Assembly (NCBI GenBank): GCA_017531485.1
Contig: JAFXKY010000046.1
Coordinates: forward strand, 1 to 64,000
From: Eubacteriaceae bacterium
GTDB taxonomy: Bacteria > Bacillota > Clostridia > Eubacteriales > Anaerofustaceae
DNA: 64,000 bases
Direction: 5' to 3'
Positions 8,930-17,148 of the stretch are shown piece after piece. The position numbers and the translations under genes are program-made. The notes beneath the pieces are model-generated. The model did no database searches. It saw only the letters and a list, made by a program, of their open reading frames with translations, and was not told the origin of the DNA. Numbering within the stretch: the stretch's first letter is position 1; each line of letters opens with the position of its first letter.

Positions 8930-8960
8930 AAAAAAAGTGCGGTCCTCCGCACTTTAGTTT
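8930..8960 (-). terminator. Terminator of the queuosine-precursor transporter gene (possibly bidirectional)
   Basis: AAAGTGCGG (8934-8942) and CCGCACTTT (8947-8955) form a 9-bp stem with a 4-base loop. The minus strand continues into a T-rich run. The stem overlaps the stop codon of the transporter gene. A short T-run on the other strand could let it work in both directions. Confidence 0.82.
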
Positions 8961-9658
8961 TTAATATATCCCTTGTCTTTCATGTATCTTGCAATATAAA
9001 CCACCGGAGTATCGAGAAGGCTCGTTGCGATGTATATCACATAACTGGAGATCATGATATTTATCATTGACGGCGTGTCATACCAGCCATAAAACGCCAC
9101 AGTCGTGAAGATCACAGTATTCACAAGCTGGGAAACAAGCGTGGAACCGTTGTTGCGAAGCCACAGATATCCTTTTGAATCTCCTGTCTTTTTTGTCGTG
9201 TAATCCCACCATTTGTGATACAGCCACACATCAAAGCGCTGAGAGATTACATATCCGAGAAAACTTGCAAGAAGAAGCCTCGGCGTTGATGAGAAAATAG
9301 CCGAAATGTGCGGCATGGCCCAGTCGGAAGAAGCAGGGGAGTACAATAATGCATATTGCGAGAATAACAGCATAGCTACCGATGCGAATACTCCGAGCCA
9401 CACAGCTCTTGCGGCGCTTTGTTTGCCCTCATTTTCACTTAATATGTCCGTAACGAGATATGTCGATGCGAACATTACATTCCCAAGCGTCATTTCCATT
9501 CCGAATCCTTTGACGAGGATGAGGACTTCGATGTTTGCAAACACCGTCGCAAATACGCTCATGGCATAAAGCCCGTCTTTTCCGAAGAGCCTGTAAGATA
9601 TTATTACAACAGAATAAACCAGGACGACGGAAAGGATCAGTAACAGTTCATTTTTCAT
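8954..9658 (-). CDS. Queuosine precursor transporter, VUT family
   Basis: A 234-residue integral membrane protein with about six hydrophobic segments. The segment ASTYLVTDILSENEGKQSA with the later LGYVISQRFDVWLYHKW and NTVIFTTVAFYG identifies the VUT/YhhQ (DUF165) family, which imports 7-deazaguanine precursors of queuosine. The upstream preQ1-I riboswitch supports this role. The ORF is open to 9733, but that upstream start lies inside the riboswitch aptamer and the extra residues are encoded by the terminator region, so the ATG at 9658 with AAAGGGA upstream is the better start. It is monocistronic. No queuosine biosynthesis gene is nearby, which fits a salvage strategy. Confidence 0.92.
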   Translation of the reverse strand: MKNELLLILSVVLVYSVVIISYRLFGKDGLYAMSVFATVFANIEVLILVKGFGMEMTLGNVMFASTYLVTDILSENEGKQSAARAVWLGVFASVAMLLFSQYALLYSPASSDWAMPHISAIFSSTPRLLLASFLGYVISQRFDVWLYHKWWDYTTKKTGDSKGYLWLRNNGSTLVSQLVNTVIFTTVAFYGWYDTPSMINIMISSYVIYIATSLLDTPVVYIARYMKDKGYIKN

Positions 9659-9685
9659 TTTTTCCCTTTCGGGACTTAAACAACC

Positions 9686-9710
9686 AAAAAGTGCGCCGCT
9701 ACGGACGCAC
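9686..9710 (-). terminator. Riboswitch-controlled terminator in the transporter leader
   Basis: Minus strand: GTGCGTC, loop, GGCGCAC then TTTTTGG. It sits between the preQ1-I aptamer and the transporter start, as an expression platform would. Confidence 0.75.
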
Positions 9711-9729
9711 CTGAAAAAGCTGTTTTTGT

Positions 9730-9769
9730 CCATAGTTTTGTTTTAGGACAGGATGGTTTCGAACTGTCC
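9730..9769 (-). promoter_or_regulatory. preQ1-I riboswitch aptamer
   Basis: Minus strand: P1 stem GGACAG (9769-9764) with CTGTCC, a loop beginning TTCGAAACCAT, then the A-rich tail TAAAACAAAACTATGG. The loop CCAT can pair with ATGG at the end of the tail, giving the compact H-type pseudoknot that defines preQ1-I (known examples have a UUC...ACC loop and an AAAAACUA tail). About 40 nucleotides, followed by a terminator and a queuosine-precursor transporter gene. Confidence 0.88.
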
Positions 9770-9781
9770 GTTATGGGTGGG

Positions 9782-9810
9782 ATTATATCATATGGTTATT
9801 TTTGTGTCAA
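9782..9810 (-). promoter_or_regulatory. Promoter of the preQ1-regulated transporter
   Basis: Minus strand: TTGACA (9805-9810), 17 bases, TATAAT (9782-9787): a fully consensus promoter placing the start just upstream of the aptamer. Confidence 0.9.
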
Positions 9811-9858
9811 CTGTTTGTTGTTATAACCGATATTTAAATATAATCACCATACCTTATT

Positions 9859-10632
9859 TCATTCAAAGAGTTCATTCAGAACATCTGTCAGCAATTCTTC
9901 ATATCCCTTCGAATTACTCTTTTTTAAAAGGCTCTGAAAGATATCTTCCCTTGTCATCCCGCGCATATTCATCCTTGCGGCGCTTTTCATAAGGGTATCC
10001 CTGTCGGAATATGATTCGTTGTATCTGTCTTTGATCCTGTCAGCCGCATAAAAAATCGCTGAGTTGGAAAATCCCTTTGACGCCAGACGGGAATAAACCT
10101 TGTTTCTGAGCTTTTCATAATCAAGGCTGTCATATTTCTCTGCTATCTTCGTTGCGAAATACTCCGCATAATCATATTCATCCGAATCCGGATAACTTTC
10201 AAGGGCTTCGGAAATGATATCTTCGGAAATGCCTTTTTCCTTTAATTTATTTTTTATTGCGCGTTTTGAATGGTAGCTTTCCTTTTTATAGGAAACGTAA
10301 TCCTCCGCAAAAGATCTGTCATTGAGATATCCGAGTTCTTCAAGCCTCCGGATGATGCGGTTAACGGCATTGGTCTGTACTTTCTTATCAAAAAGTTTTG
10401 TCTTAATCTCCCTGATTGTCTTTTGAGATATTCCGAGAAGATAAAATGCATGATCAAGCCCGAATAAATACGCAAACTCCTCATTCTCGTCAAGAAGTTC
10501 CGTGAAATTTATATCTTCACCTTCTTCGATACAGTGCTTTTTTATAAGCGCGGGATCAATGACGAATGATCTTTCGTTTTCGAAAGTTACGAGATAATAT
10601 TTTCTCTTTGATGTGACTTCCTTTACGATCAT
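9859..10632 (-). CDS. recX: Regulatory protein RecX
   Basis: A 257-residue, largely helical protein with RecX-type three-helix repeats, including LGISQKTIREIKTKL, IIRRLEELGYLNDRSFAEDYV and KRAIKNKLKEKGISEDII, the characteristic pattern. RecX modulates RecA filaments. It overlaps the upstream pdp gene by 4 bases (ATGA), so the two are translationally coupled; recA is not in the window. The N-terminal 60 residues (DUF-like beta segment, EVTSKRKYYLVTFEN) match the longer Gram-positive RecX form. Confidence 0.92.
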   Translation of the reverse strand: MIVKEVTSKRKYYLVTFENERSFVIDPALIKKHCIEEGEDINFTELLDENEEFAYLFGLDHAFYLLGISQKTIREIKTKLFDKKVQTNAVNRIIRRLEELGYLNDRSFAEDYVSYKKESYHSKRAIKNKLKEKGISEDIISEALESYPDSDEYDYAEYFATKIAEKYDSLDYEKLRNKVYSRLASKGFSNSAIFYAADRIKDRYNESYSDRDTLMKSAARMNMRGMTREDIFQSLLKKSNSKGYEELLTDVLNELFE

Positions 10633-11933
10633 CTTACGATACCGTAAATTATCGGATTGCGTACCGGTTCTTCCAAAGAATATTCGATGGCTTCTTCAGC
10701 TCTTGCGAGAGCTGCGAGGGCTTTGTTTTCGTCTGACGAATAGATCTTTGCGATAACGTCGCCTTTTTTTACGGATGAACCGACTTTCTTATTGAAGATG
10801 ATCCCTGCAGAAAAGTCGATGGGGTCTTCTTTTACGGTTCTTCCTGCACCGCTTGCGAGGGAAGCCATGCCGATCTGTTTGCAGTCGATTCTTGAGATAT
10901 ATCCGTCAGACGGCGCGATGATGTCTTTTGTGATCTCTCCGAGTGGGAGAAGAGAAAGGTCGTTGACGAACTGCGTATCCCCGCCCTGAGCAGAAATGAA
11001 TTCACAGAATTTTTCAAGGGCTTTTCCTGAGGAGATCGTTTCTTCCATCATCTTTCTTGCTTCCACATCATTTCCGGCAATTCCGCTGTCTGTAAGGATG
11101 CAGCTTCCGAGAGTATAAACCACTTCCATAAGATCTTCCGGGCCGTTTCCTTTAAGGGAATTTACTACTTCATGCAGCTCTGTTGAGTTTCCGACTGCAT
11201 ATCCGAGGGGCTGATCCATGTCTGAAATAATGGCACTGACTTTCTTTCCCGCTCCGTTTCCGACATCAACCATAGCCTTCGCAAGGGCTTTGGAATCTTC
11301 CACCGTCTGCATGAACGCGCCTGAACCGGTCTTTACGTCAAGACAGATTATGTCGCTTCCGCCTGCGAGCTTTTTGGACATGATGCTTGAAGCGATGAGT
11401 GAGAGATTATCCACCGTCGCCGTTACGTCACGCAGCGCATATAACTTCTTGTCCGCAGGAGCGATCTCGCCTGACTGAGCGATGATTGCGATTCCCGTGT
11501 TGTTTACGATATTCATGAATTCTTCAGGGCTGAGCTCGACTCTGAAACCTTTGATGGCTTCGAGCTTGTCGATGGTTCCGCCTGTGTGTCCAAGCGCCCT
11601 GCCACTCATTTTCGCAACTTTAAGTCCGCAGCTTGCGAGCATCGGAGAGAGAACAAGGGAAGTTTTGTCGCCGACTCCGCCTGTTGAATGTTTGTCGACC
11701 TTGATGCCTTCAATGCCCGAAAGATCAACAACATCTCCCGAATCTCTCATGTGCAGAGTGAGATCAACCGTTTCGCGGTAATCCATTCCTTTGAAATAAA
11801 TTGCCATCATGAGTGCGCTTGCCTGATAATCGGGGATGGTACCGTCTGTATAGCCTTTGATGAAATAACCGATCTCATCATATGTAAGCGACTGTCCGTG
11901 TTTTTTCTTCTCTATAATGTCATACATATTCAT
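10629..11933 (-). CDS. pdp: Pyrimidine-nucleoside phosphorylase
   Basis: A 434-residue enzyme splitting uridine and thymidine to base and (deoxy)ribose-1-phosphate. The N-terminus is MYDIIEKKKHGQSLTYDEI. The family signature KMSGRALGHTGGTIDKLEAI (~107), phosphate-binding KHSTGGVGDKTS (~81) and the C-terminal domain with GRTVKEDPIDFSAGI are all present. Length is typical of the Pdp/DeoA family. ATG start with GAGG 7 bases upstream; an ATG two codons in is also possible. It is followed by recX in a 4-base overlap. Confidence 0.95.
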   Translation of the reverse strand: MNMYDIIEKKKHGQSLTYDEIGYFIKGYTDGTIPDYQASALMMAIYFKGMDYRETVDLTLHMRDSGDVVDLSGIEGIKVDKHSTGGVGDKTSLVLSPMLASCGLKVAKMSGRALGHTGGTIDKLEAIKGFRVELSPEEFMNIVNNTGIAIIAQSGEIAPADKKLYALRDVTATVDNLSLIASSIMSKKLAGGSDIICLDVKTGSGAFMQTVEDSKALAKAMVDVGNGAGKKVSAIISDMDQPLGYAVGNSTELHEVVNSLKGNGPEDLMEVVYTLGSCILTDSGIAGNDVEARKMMEETISSGKALEKFCEFISAQGGDTQFVNDLSLLPLGEITKDIIAPSDGYISRIDCKQIGMASLASGAGRTVKEDPIDFSAGIIFNKKVGSSVKKGDVIAKIYSSDENKALAALARAEEAIEYSLEEPVRNPIIYGIVR

Positions 11934-12041
11934 ATTTTTACCTCAGTAAAATTTTTATGATTAAATTATAGCACATATCAGTAATAAATGTTATAATAAA
12001 CGAAAAAGAAATGAATAATTCCAATTTTTCAGAGGTGAAAC

Positions 12042-12734
12042 ATGATTATAGGTATTAACGCATCAATGCTGGATGAAATACATTTTGCGAAAGAGAATGA
12101 ACCGTTGAAAAGAGAAACTCACGGAGCATTCGAATTCCTTTTTTATGAGTTCTCAGGCCACACACTCATCGTGTCTGTCTGCGGAACGGGAAAAGTAAGT
12201 GCAGCGGCAAATACGCAGACTCTCATTCTCAAATATAACCCCGACCTTATGCTCAATATGGGAACGGCAGGCGCAGCGAGCTTTGAAGTAAAAAACAAAG
12301 ATATTGTCGTTGCAACAAGCGCAGTTCAGCATGACTTTGACGTAAGTGCATTCGGTTACGGCAAAAACGAACTCGTGGAACTCGGAAAAGTATATCTCGA
12401 ATGTGACACACATTTCGTTGAAACGGCAAAGAAGATCATTGAACGCGACAGCCTTCGTGCTCATTTCGGCGTAGTCTGCACGGGGGATCATCTTATCCTT
12501 ACGAGAGAGCAGAGAGAAGGTCTTATCGAGAACTTCAACGGATATGCAGGAGAAATGGAAGGCGGAGCTGTTGGTGAAGTATGCGCACTCAACAAAGTTC
12601 CTTATGCACTCCTCAAAGGCATTTCCGACGGCGACAGCGAAGGTGAAAACGCAAACGAAGAATTCAGAAGCAACATCGGTTCTGTAGCTGAGATCCTTTC
12701 AGATCTCCTTCTCAAAATGCTGGAGGAAATTTAA
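12042..12734 (+). CDS. mtnN: 5'-methylthioadenosine/S-adenosylhomocysteine nucleosidase
   Basis: A 230-residue nucleosidase that cleaves MTA and SAH to adenine, recycling SAM by-products. Residues 1-7 (MIIGINA), ~45-60 (SVCGTGKVSAAANTQ), NMGTAGA (~70) and the catalytic EMEGGAVGEVC with ISDGDSEG near the C-terminus follow MTAN order. The start has AGAGGTG 6 bases upstream. Its stop codon overlaps the rbgA start in TAATG, so it heads an operon with rbgA and rnhB. Confidence 0.92.
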   Translation: MIIGINASMLDEIHFAKENEPLKRETHGAFEFLFYEFSGHTLIVSVCGTGKVSAAANTQTLILKYNPDLMLNMGTAGAASFEVKNKDIVVATSAVQHDFDVSAFGYGKNELVELGKVYLECDTHFVETAKKIIERDSLRAHFGVVCTGDHLILTREQREGLIENFNGYAGEMEGGAVGEVCALNKVPYALLKGISDGDSEGENANEEFRSNIGSVAEILSDLLLKMLEEI

Positions 12735-13573
12735 TGGCTATTCAGTGGTATCCGGGGCACATGGCGAAAGCCACGCGTCAGATGAAGGAACAGCTTAAAA
12801 ATGTAGATATCATCGTAGTTCTCGGAGATGCCCGTGCTGTCAGAAGAAGTATTATCGGCAGCTTCCTTGAAGTGATCGGAAACAAACGCTACTGCATGGT
12901 CTTCAACAAAAGCGACCTTGCGGACGAAAAAGCCATTGAAGAATGGAAAGTGCGCTTCAAAGAAGAAAATATCGACGCATTCTTCATTGACTGCATGAGC
13001 AAAAAAGGCATCAAAGAACTCCTCACACATCTGTCTTCCCTTAAAGAACGTTTCCGTTTTGACAGGGAAGTCCGCGTTATGATCGCCGGAATCCCGAACG
13101 TCGGCAAATCAATGCTCATCAACTCCATCGCAGGGCGGGCTTCCGCACAGACGGGAAACCGCCCGGGGGTTACCAAAGGCAACAGGTGGGTAAAGGTAAA
13201 CAAAGAATTCTACCTCATGGATACTCCCGGTGTTCTCACTCCGAAATTCGATCAGGAAGCGGACGGATTCGTCCTTGCATCTCTCGGAAGCGTGAAGGAT
13301 ACTGTTTTCGACAAAGAGGAGCTTGCCCTGAAGGTAATAGAATTCATGAGCGAAAAATATCCGGCTCTTTTAAAGGAAAGATATAAACTCTCCGAGCTCA
13401 CTACCCCCATCGAAACATATGAACAGATCGGCATCAACCGCGGATTCCGTTCAAAAGGCGGGATCGTGGATTATGACCGCACGGCGAATATTATTCTCGA
13501 CGAATTCAAAAACGGCAAGATAGGAAGGATATCTTTTGACAGAGTCGGTGACATGGACAATGAAGCTGAATGA
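12734..13573 (+). CDS. rbgA: Ribosome biogenesis GTPase RbgA (YlqF)
   Basis: A 279-residue circularly permuted GTPase required for late 50S assembly. The N-terminus MAIQWYPGHMAKATRQM is the family hallmark. Motif order is permuted: G4 NKSD (~56), then G1 GIPNVGKSM (~122) and G3 DTPGVL (~165). A C-terminal helical domain follows. Start overlaps the mtnN stop by 1 base. The neighbour order rbgA-rnhB-yraN is common in Gram-positive bacteria. Confidence 0.96.
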   Translation: MAIQWYPGHMAKATRQMKEQLKNVDIIVVLGDARAVRRSIIGSFLEVIGNKRYCMVFNKSDLADEKAIEEWKVRFKEENIDAFFIDCMSKKGIKELLTHLSSLKERFRFDREVRVMIAGIPNVGKSMLINSIAGRASAQTGNRPGVTKGNRWVKVNKEFYLMDTPGVLTPKFDQEADGFVLASLGSVKDTVFDKEELALKVIEFMSEKYPALLKERYKLSELTTPIETYEQIGINRGFRSKGGIVDYDRTANIILDEFKNGKIGRISFDRVGDMDNEAE

Positions 13574-14726
13574 TATTGATATTTCAAAATTAAACATAAA
13601 AGAGATAACTGCTCTTGAAAAAGAAGTAAGTGGGGAAGAACTTGAAACTCTTGCCCGTTTTCTTCAGGAAGACAGCCGCGCAGGCGTGAGAAAAAGAGCC
13701 GCAGGCGTAATGAAAAGGTATGAGAAATACCGACTCGAAGAAGCAAGACTCGACGCGGTGAAGATGAGAGAAGATTATCATCACAAAAACGGCATCATTC
13801 ACATCGCGGGAATTGACGAAGTCGGACGTGGTCCGTTATTCGGGCCTGTTGTTGCCGCGGCAGTAATAATGCCGGAAGACAGCCGTATCCCTTATGTGAA
13901 CGATTCAAAACAGCTCTCCGCCGCCAAAAGAGAAGAGCTTTATGATATTATCATGAATGAAGCCGTAAGTGTCGGAATAGGTATCGTTGATAATAACGTC
14001 ATAGACGAGATCAATATTTTAAACGCCACAAAGCTCGCCATGAAGACGGCAGTGGACAATCTTTCCGTGCGTCCTGAGCTTCTCATTCTCGATGCGGTGG
14101 ATATTGAGTGTGATATACCCCAGGAAAGCGTGATAAAAGGCGATGCGAATGTTTACTGTATCGCCGCCGCAAGTATTGTTGCAAAAGTCGTCCGTGACAG
14201 GATGCTTGATGAATATTCAAAGATATATCCTCATTACGGTCTCGAAAAAAACAAAGGTTACGGCACACAGGAACACCTCGACGGAATAAACAAATTCGGT
14301 GCAACGCCGCTTCACAGAAAGACATTCATCTCAAAAATGGACTTCACAAGCGATTCCCTCGGAAGACGATGTGAAGAATTTGTCAAAAACTATCTCACTA
14401 CCACCCTCGGTTATGTTCTTCTCGAACAGCGTTTCAGATCCGACGGCGGAGAAATAGACCTGATAATGCAGGATAAAGATGAGATAGTCTTTGTGGAAGT
14501 CAAGGGAAGAGATCTGAAGGGTGCTTATGACGGGGAAGATGCGGTAACGCAGAGCAAAAAGCGCCGGATTATCCATGCGGCGGAAATGTACCTGAACGGA
14601 CGCGAAGTTCCTGCGAGATTTGACATCATCGCCGTAAAATATAACGCCGAAGAGGGAAAAATAAAAAATCTCCGTCATTATAAAAACGCGTTTTATAAAG
14701 GCGATGTATTTAATACGGGCAAATAA
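13560..14726 (+). CDS. rnhB: Ribonuclease HII fused to a YraN (UPF0102) nuclease-like domain
   Basis: One continuous reading frame of about 388 residues. Residues ~1-80 are the helical N-terminal extension seen in Gram-positive RNase HII. Residues ~82-270 are RNase HII, with AGIDEVGRGPLFGPVVAAAV containing the catalytic Asp-Glu, YVNDSKQLS, and later LILDAV and KGDANVYCIAAASIVAKVVR. Residues ~272-388 are a YraN domain with LGRRCEEFVKNYL, FRSDGGEIDLIM and FVEVKGRD, the restriction-endonuclease-like Glu-Asp-ExK core. RNase HII removes ribonucleotides from DNA; YraN function is not established. rnhB and yraN are normally separate neighbours. The ATG at 13560 has GGTGA upstream; a TTG at 13536 behind GGAAGGA is an alternative. 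Overlaps rbgA by 14 bases. Confidence 0.93.
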   Translation: MKLNDIDISKLNIKEITALEKEVSGEELETLARFLQEDSRAGVRKRAAGVMKRYEKYRLEEARLDAVKMREDYHHKNGIIHIAGIDEVGRGPLFGPVVAAAVIMPEDSRIPYVNDSKQLSAAKREELYDIIMNEAVSVGIGIVDNNVIDEINILNATKLAMKTAVDNLSVRPELLILDAVDIECDIPQESVIKGDANVYCIAAASIVAKVVRDRMLDEYSKIYPHYGLEKNKGYGTQEHLDGINKFGATPLHRKTFISKMDFTSDSLGRRCEEFVKNYLTTTLGYVLLEQRFRSDGGEIDLIMQDKDEIVFVEVKGRDLKGAYDGEDAVTQSKKRRIIHAAEMYLNGREVPARFDIIAVKYNAEEGKIKNLRHYKNAFYKGDVFNTGK

Positions 14727-14843
14727 TACATACAGTGAATTTGTTATTGCAATATGCAATCGCTTTGTGTTAAAATAAGAGCCATATAAGGCGTACAAGC
14801 TTTTAAAGACAATAACTGCCGTACGGCAAATGAAAGGGTAAAA

Positions 14844-15536
14844 ATGGAATATTCTCACGAAGTAAAGAATATGTGTCCTGTAGCGATAGGCGCTAACCAT
14901 GGACCTGCCCCGATTCCCCAGGAAGGAAAATGGGACAAAGTAACTCAGATCGATCAGATAAACGGTCTTACACACGGTGTCGGCGGATGTGCTCCTCAGC
15001 AGGGTGCATGCAAGCTCACACTCAACGTTAAAAACGGCATCATTCAGGAAGCTTTGGTCGAAACTCTCGGCTGCAGCGGTATGACACACTCAGCAGCTAT
15101 GGCAGCGGAAATCCTTCCGGGAAAAACGATCCTTGAAGCGCTCAACACAGACCTCGTCTGTGACGCGATCAACGTTGCGATGAGAGAACTTTTCCTTCAG
15201 ATCGTTTACGGCAGATCACAGACTGCTTTCTCCGAAGGCGGACTCCCCATCGGAGCAGGCCTTGAAGACCTCGGCAAAGGTCTCCGCAGTCAGGTCGGAA
15301 CAACATTCTCAACGCTCGAAAAAGGTCCCAGATACCTCGAGCTTGCAGAAGGTTATGTAAACAGACTTGCCCTTGACGAAAACAACGAGATCATCGGTTA
15401 TGAATTCGTTCACCTTGGCAAGATGATGGCAGCTATCAAAAAAGGAACACCTGCTGACGAAGCACTCAAAAACGCAACAGGTACATACGGCCGTTTTGAC
15501 AGCGCAGTAAAATATATTGATCCGAGGGAGGAATAA
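14844..15536 (+). CDS. NifU/IscU-like Fe-S scaffold-type protein paired with GGGtGRT protein
   Basis: A 230-residue protein whose residues ~45-110 follow the IscU/NifU N-terminal pattern: GGCAPQQGACKLTLNV, then GIIQEALVETLGCSGMTHSA and PGKTILEAL. The first two conserved cysteine regions are visible, but the third canonical scaffold cysteine is not obvious. The C-terminal part (EGYVNRLALDENNEIIGYEF) is not IscU-like. It lies 2 bases before the GGGtGRT gene, and NCBI-type annotation often pairs these two families. A role in iron-sulfur handling is inferred, not shown. A promoter-like TTGCAA-18-TAAAAT lies upstream at about 14751-14780. Confidence 0.82.
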   Translation: MEYSHEVKNMCPVAIGANHGPAPIPQEGKWDKVTQIDQINGLTHGVGGCAPQQGACKLTLNVKNGIIQEALVETLGCSGMTHSAAMAAEILPGKTILEALNTDLVCDAINVAMRELFLQIVYGRSQTAFSEGGLPIGAGLEDLGKGLRSQVGTTFSTLEKGPRYLELAEGYVNRLALDENNEIIGYEFVHLGKMMAAIKKGTPADEALKNATGTYGRFDSAVKYIDPREE

Positions 15537-15538
15537 AA

Positions 15539-16537
15539 ATGGCTTTATTTGAAAGTTATGAAAGAAGAATCGGCAAGATCACAACCGTTCTCGAACAGTA
15601 TAATATCGCATCCCTCGAAGAAGCAAAGGCGATCTGCGACGAAAAGGGCGTTGACGTATATTCAATCGTAAAAGGCGTTCAGCCCATCGCATTTGAAAAT
15701 GCTTGCTGGGCATACACACTCGGATGCGCGATCGCTGTAAAAGAAGGCGCAAAGACAGCCGCAGACGCTGCAAGATATATCGGAATCGGCCTTCAGGCGT
15801 TCTGCATCGAAGGCAGTGTAGCCGAAGACAGAAAAGTCGGTCTCGGTCACGGTAACCTCGGCGCAATGCTCCTCAGCGAAGAAACACAGTGCTTTGCATT
15901 CCTCGCAGGCCACGAATCATTCGCCGCAGCAGAAGGCGCTATCGGTATTGCCGCAAACGCTAACAAATCAAGACAGAATCCCCTCAGGGTTATCCTCAAC
16001 GGCCTCGGAAAAGACGCCGCCAAGATCATTTCACGTATCAACGGATTCACATACGTTCAGACATCTTTTGATTATGCAAGTGGTCAGCTTACAGTAGTAA
16101 AAGAAACAAAATACTCTGACGGTCCCAGAAGCGCAGTGCGTTGCTTCGGCGCTGATGACGTACGTGAAGGCGTTGCTATCATGCATCACGAAGGCGTTGA
16201 TGTTTCTATCACAGGAAACTCAACAAACCCCACACGTTTCCAGCATCCTGTTGCAGGAACATATAAAAAGGAATGTATCGAACAGGGTAAAAAATACTTC
16301 TCAGTAGCTTCCGGCGGCGGCACAGGCCGTACACTCCATCCGGATAATATGGCTGCTGGTCCCGCATCATACGGTATGACAGACACAATGGGACGTATGC
16401 ACTCAGATGCTCAGTTCGCAGGTTCTTCTTCAGTTCCGGCACATGTTGAAATGATGGGCTTCCTCGGCATGGGCAACAACCCCATGGTAGGCGCGACAGT
16501 TGCCTGCGCAGTTGCCGTAAATGAGGCGATGAAATAA
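15539..16537 (+). CDS. GGGtGRT family protein (function unknown)
   Basis: A 332-residue protein with the family-defining SGGGTGRTLHPDNMAAGPAS near residue 262, followed by GMTDTMGRMHSDAQFAGS. Other well-ordered Gly/Ala-rich stretches are KVGLGHGNLGAMLLSEETQC and MGFLGMGNNPMVGATVACAV at the C-terminus. There is no signal peptide and no obvious membrane segment. Conserved Cys and His residues could bind a metal or cluster, in line with the NifU-like neighbour 2 bases upstream. AGGGAGGAATAAAA precedes the start and a terminator follows. The molecular function of this family is not established. Confidence 0.9.
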   Translation: MALFESYERRIGKITTVLEQYNIASLEEAKAICDEKGVDVYSIVKGVQPIAFENACWAYTLGCAIAVKEGAKTAADAARYIGIGLQAFCIEGSVAEDRKVGLGHGNLGAMLLSEETQCFAFLAGHESFAAAEGAIGIAANANKSRQNPLRVILNGLGKDAAKIISRINGFTYVQTSFDYASGQLTVVKETKYSDGPRSAVRCFGADDVREGVAIMHHEGVDVSITGNSTNPTRFQHPVAGTYKKECIEQGKKYFSVASGGGTGRTLHPDNMAAGPASYGMTDTMGRMHSDAQFAGSSSVPAHVEMMGFLGMGNNPMVGATVACAVAVNEAMK

Positions 16538-16557
16538 ATTAAATACTTGATTTTACT

Positions 16558-16587
16558 AAGCTCCTGACATGACTCGGGGGCTTTTTT
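16558..16587 (+). terminator. Terminator after GGGtGRT gene
   Basis: AAGCTCC, a 12-base loop, GGGGCTT then TTTTT. A 7-bp stem with one G-U pair 20 bases after the stop. Confidence 0.75.
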
Positions 16588-16648
16588 ATGTGAAAAACCA
16601 TACATTTTCTGAACCAAACTTGTCAGTACTAAACCATTATAGTTTCTT

Positions 16649-16677
16649 TTGACATTTAAAACAGTATATGTTAGAAT
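16649..16677 (+). promoter_or_regulatory. Promoter of the dockerin remnant
   Basis: TTGACA (16649-16654), 17 bases, TAGAAT (16672-16677), about 60 bases before the signal-peptide ATG. Confidence 0.75.
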
Positions 16678-16739
16678 CATTGTATACGTTTACTGAATAT
16701 TTTGACACATCAACCGTGAAATCAGGGGGAGGATATTGT

Positions 16740-17032
16740 ATGAAAAAGAAAATATTTGTTACGCTTATATCAATAATTTTACTTTGCAGTATCTGTACTT
16801 GTGTTTATGCAGCCGAAGTGGCAAATGGTACTTGATGGCAAGCGTTTACGAGCATTATCATAAAGGCGATATTAATCTTGACGGAAAGATAGAAGTCGGT
16901 GACTTATCCATATTGCTCCATGCTTATTGTTCCGATAACGAAGTAAGCGACATAAACGATGACGGCGTTGTAAATTCTGACGATGTTTCATTGTTACTGA
17001 GCTGGTATGGTACAGAAAGAACAAAATATTAA
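16740..17032 (+). pseudogene. Secreted type I dockerin protein, frameshifted and lacking a catalytic domain
   Basis: An ATG at 16740 behind a well-spaced GGGAGG encodes a clear signal peptide (MKKKIFVTLISIILLCSI, then CTCVYA before the cleavage point) but the frame stops at 16833-16835 after 31 residues. In another frame, open across 16736-17032, lies a type I dockerin: two EF-hand-like Ca-binding segments, GDINLDGKIEVGDLSILLHA and DINDDGVVNSDDVSLLLSWY. Promoter and palindromic terminator are intact. The simplest reading is a secreted dockerin-bearing protein that lost its central domain and frame. A sequencing indel is possible. Between signal and dockerin only about 15 residues remain, so an enzyme domain has been deleted or was never present. 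Confidence 0.8.
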
Positions 17033-17036
17033 TTAC

Positions 17037-17066
17037 AAAATGGGATGCAGATCTGCATCCCATTTT
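17037..17066. terminator. Bidirectional terminator between the dockerin remnant and the Mrp-like cluster
   Basis: A perfect 24-base palindrome (ATGGGATGCAGA and its complement) flanked by AAAA on the left and TTTTAT on the right. It lies 5 bases after the dockerin stop and about 85 bases beyond the last gene of the minus-strand cluster, so it can serve both. Confidence 0.85.
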
Positions 17067-17148
17067 ATATTGAAAATATGTCTGAAAATTGAGTTGTAAT
17101 ATTTACCAATAATTTCTGACTTTGGGGTAAATATTATTCGCCGCTGTT

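Noticed and set aside
9659-9733. Upstream start of the queuosine-precursor transporter at 9733
   Set aside because: This ATG is the 3' end of the riboswitch aptamer and the extra residues derive from the terminator hairpin.
16736-17032. Programmed ribosomal frameshift joining the signal peptide to the dockerin
   Set aside because: No X XXY YYZ slippery heptamer, stimulatory hairpin or pseudoknot is seen in the overlap of the two frames. Gene decay or a sequencing indel explains it more simply.
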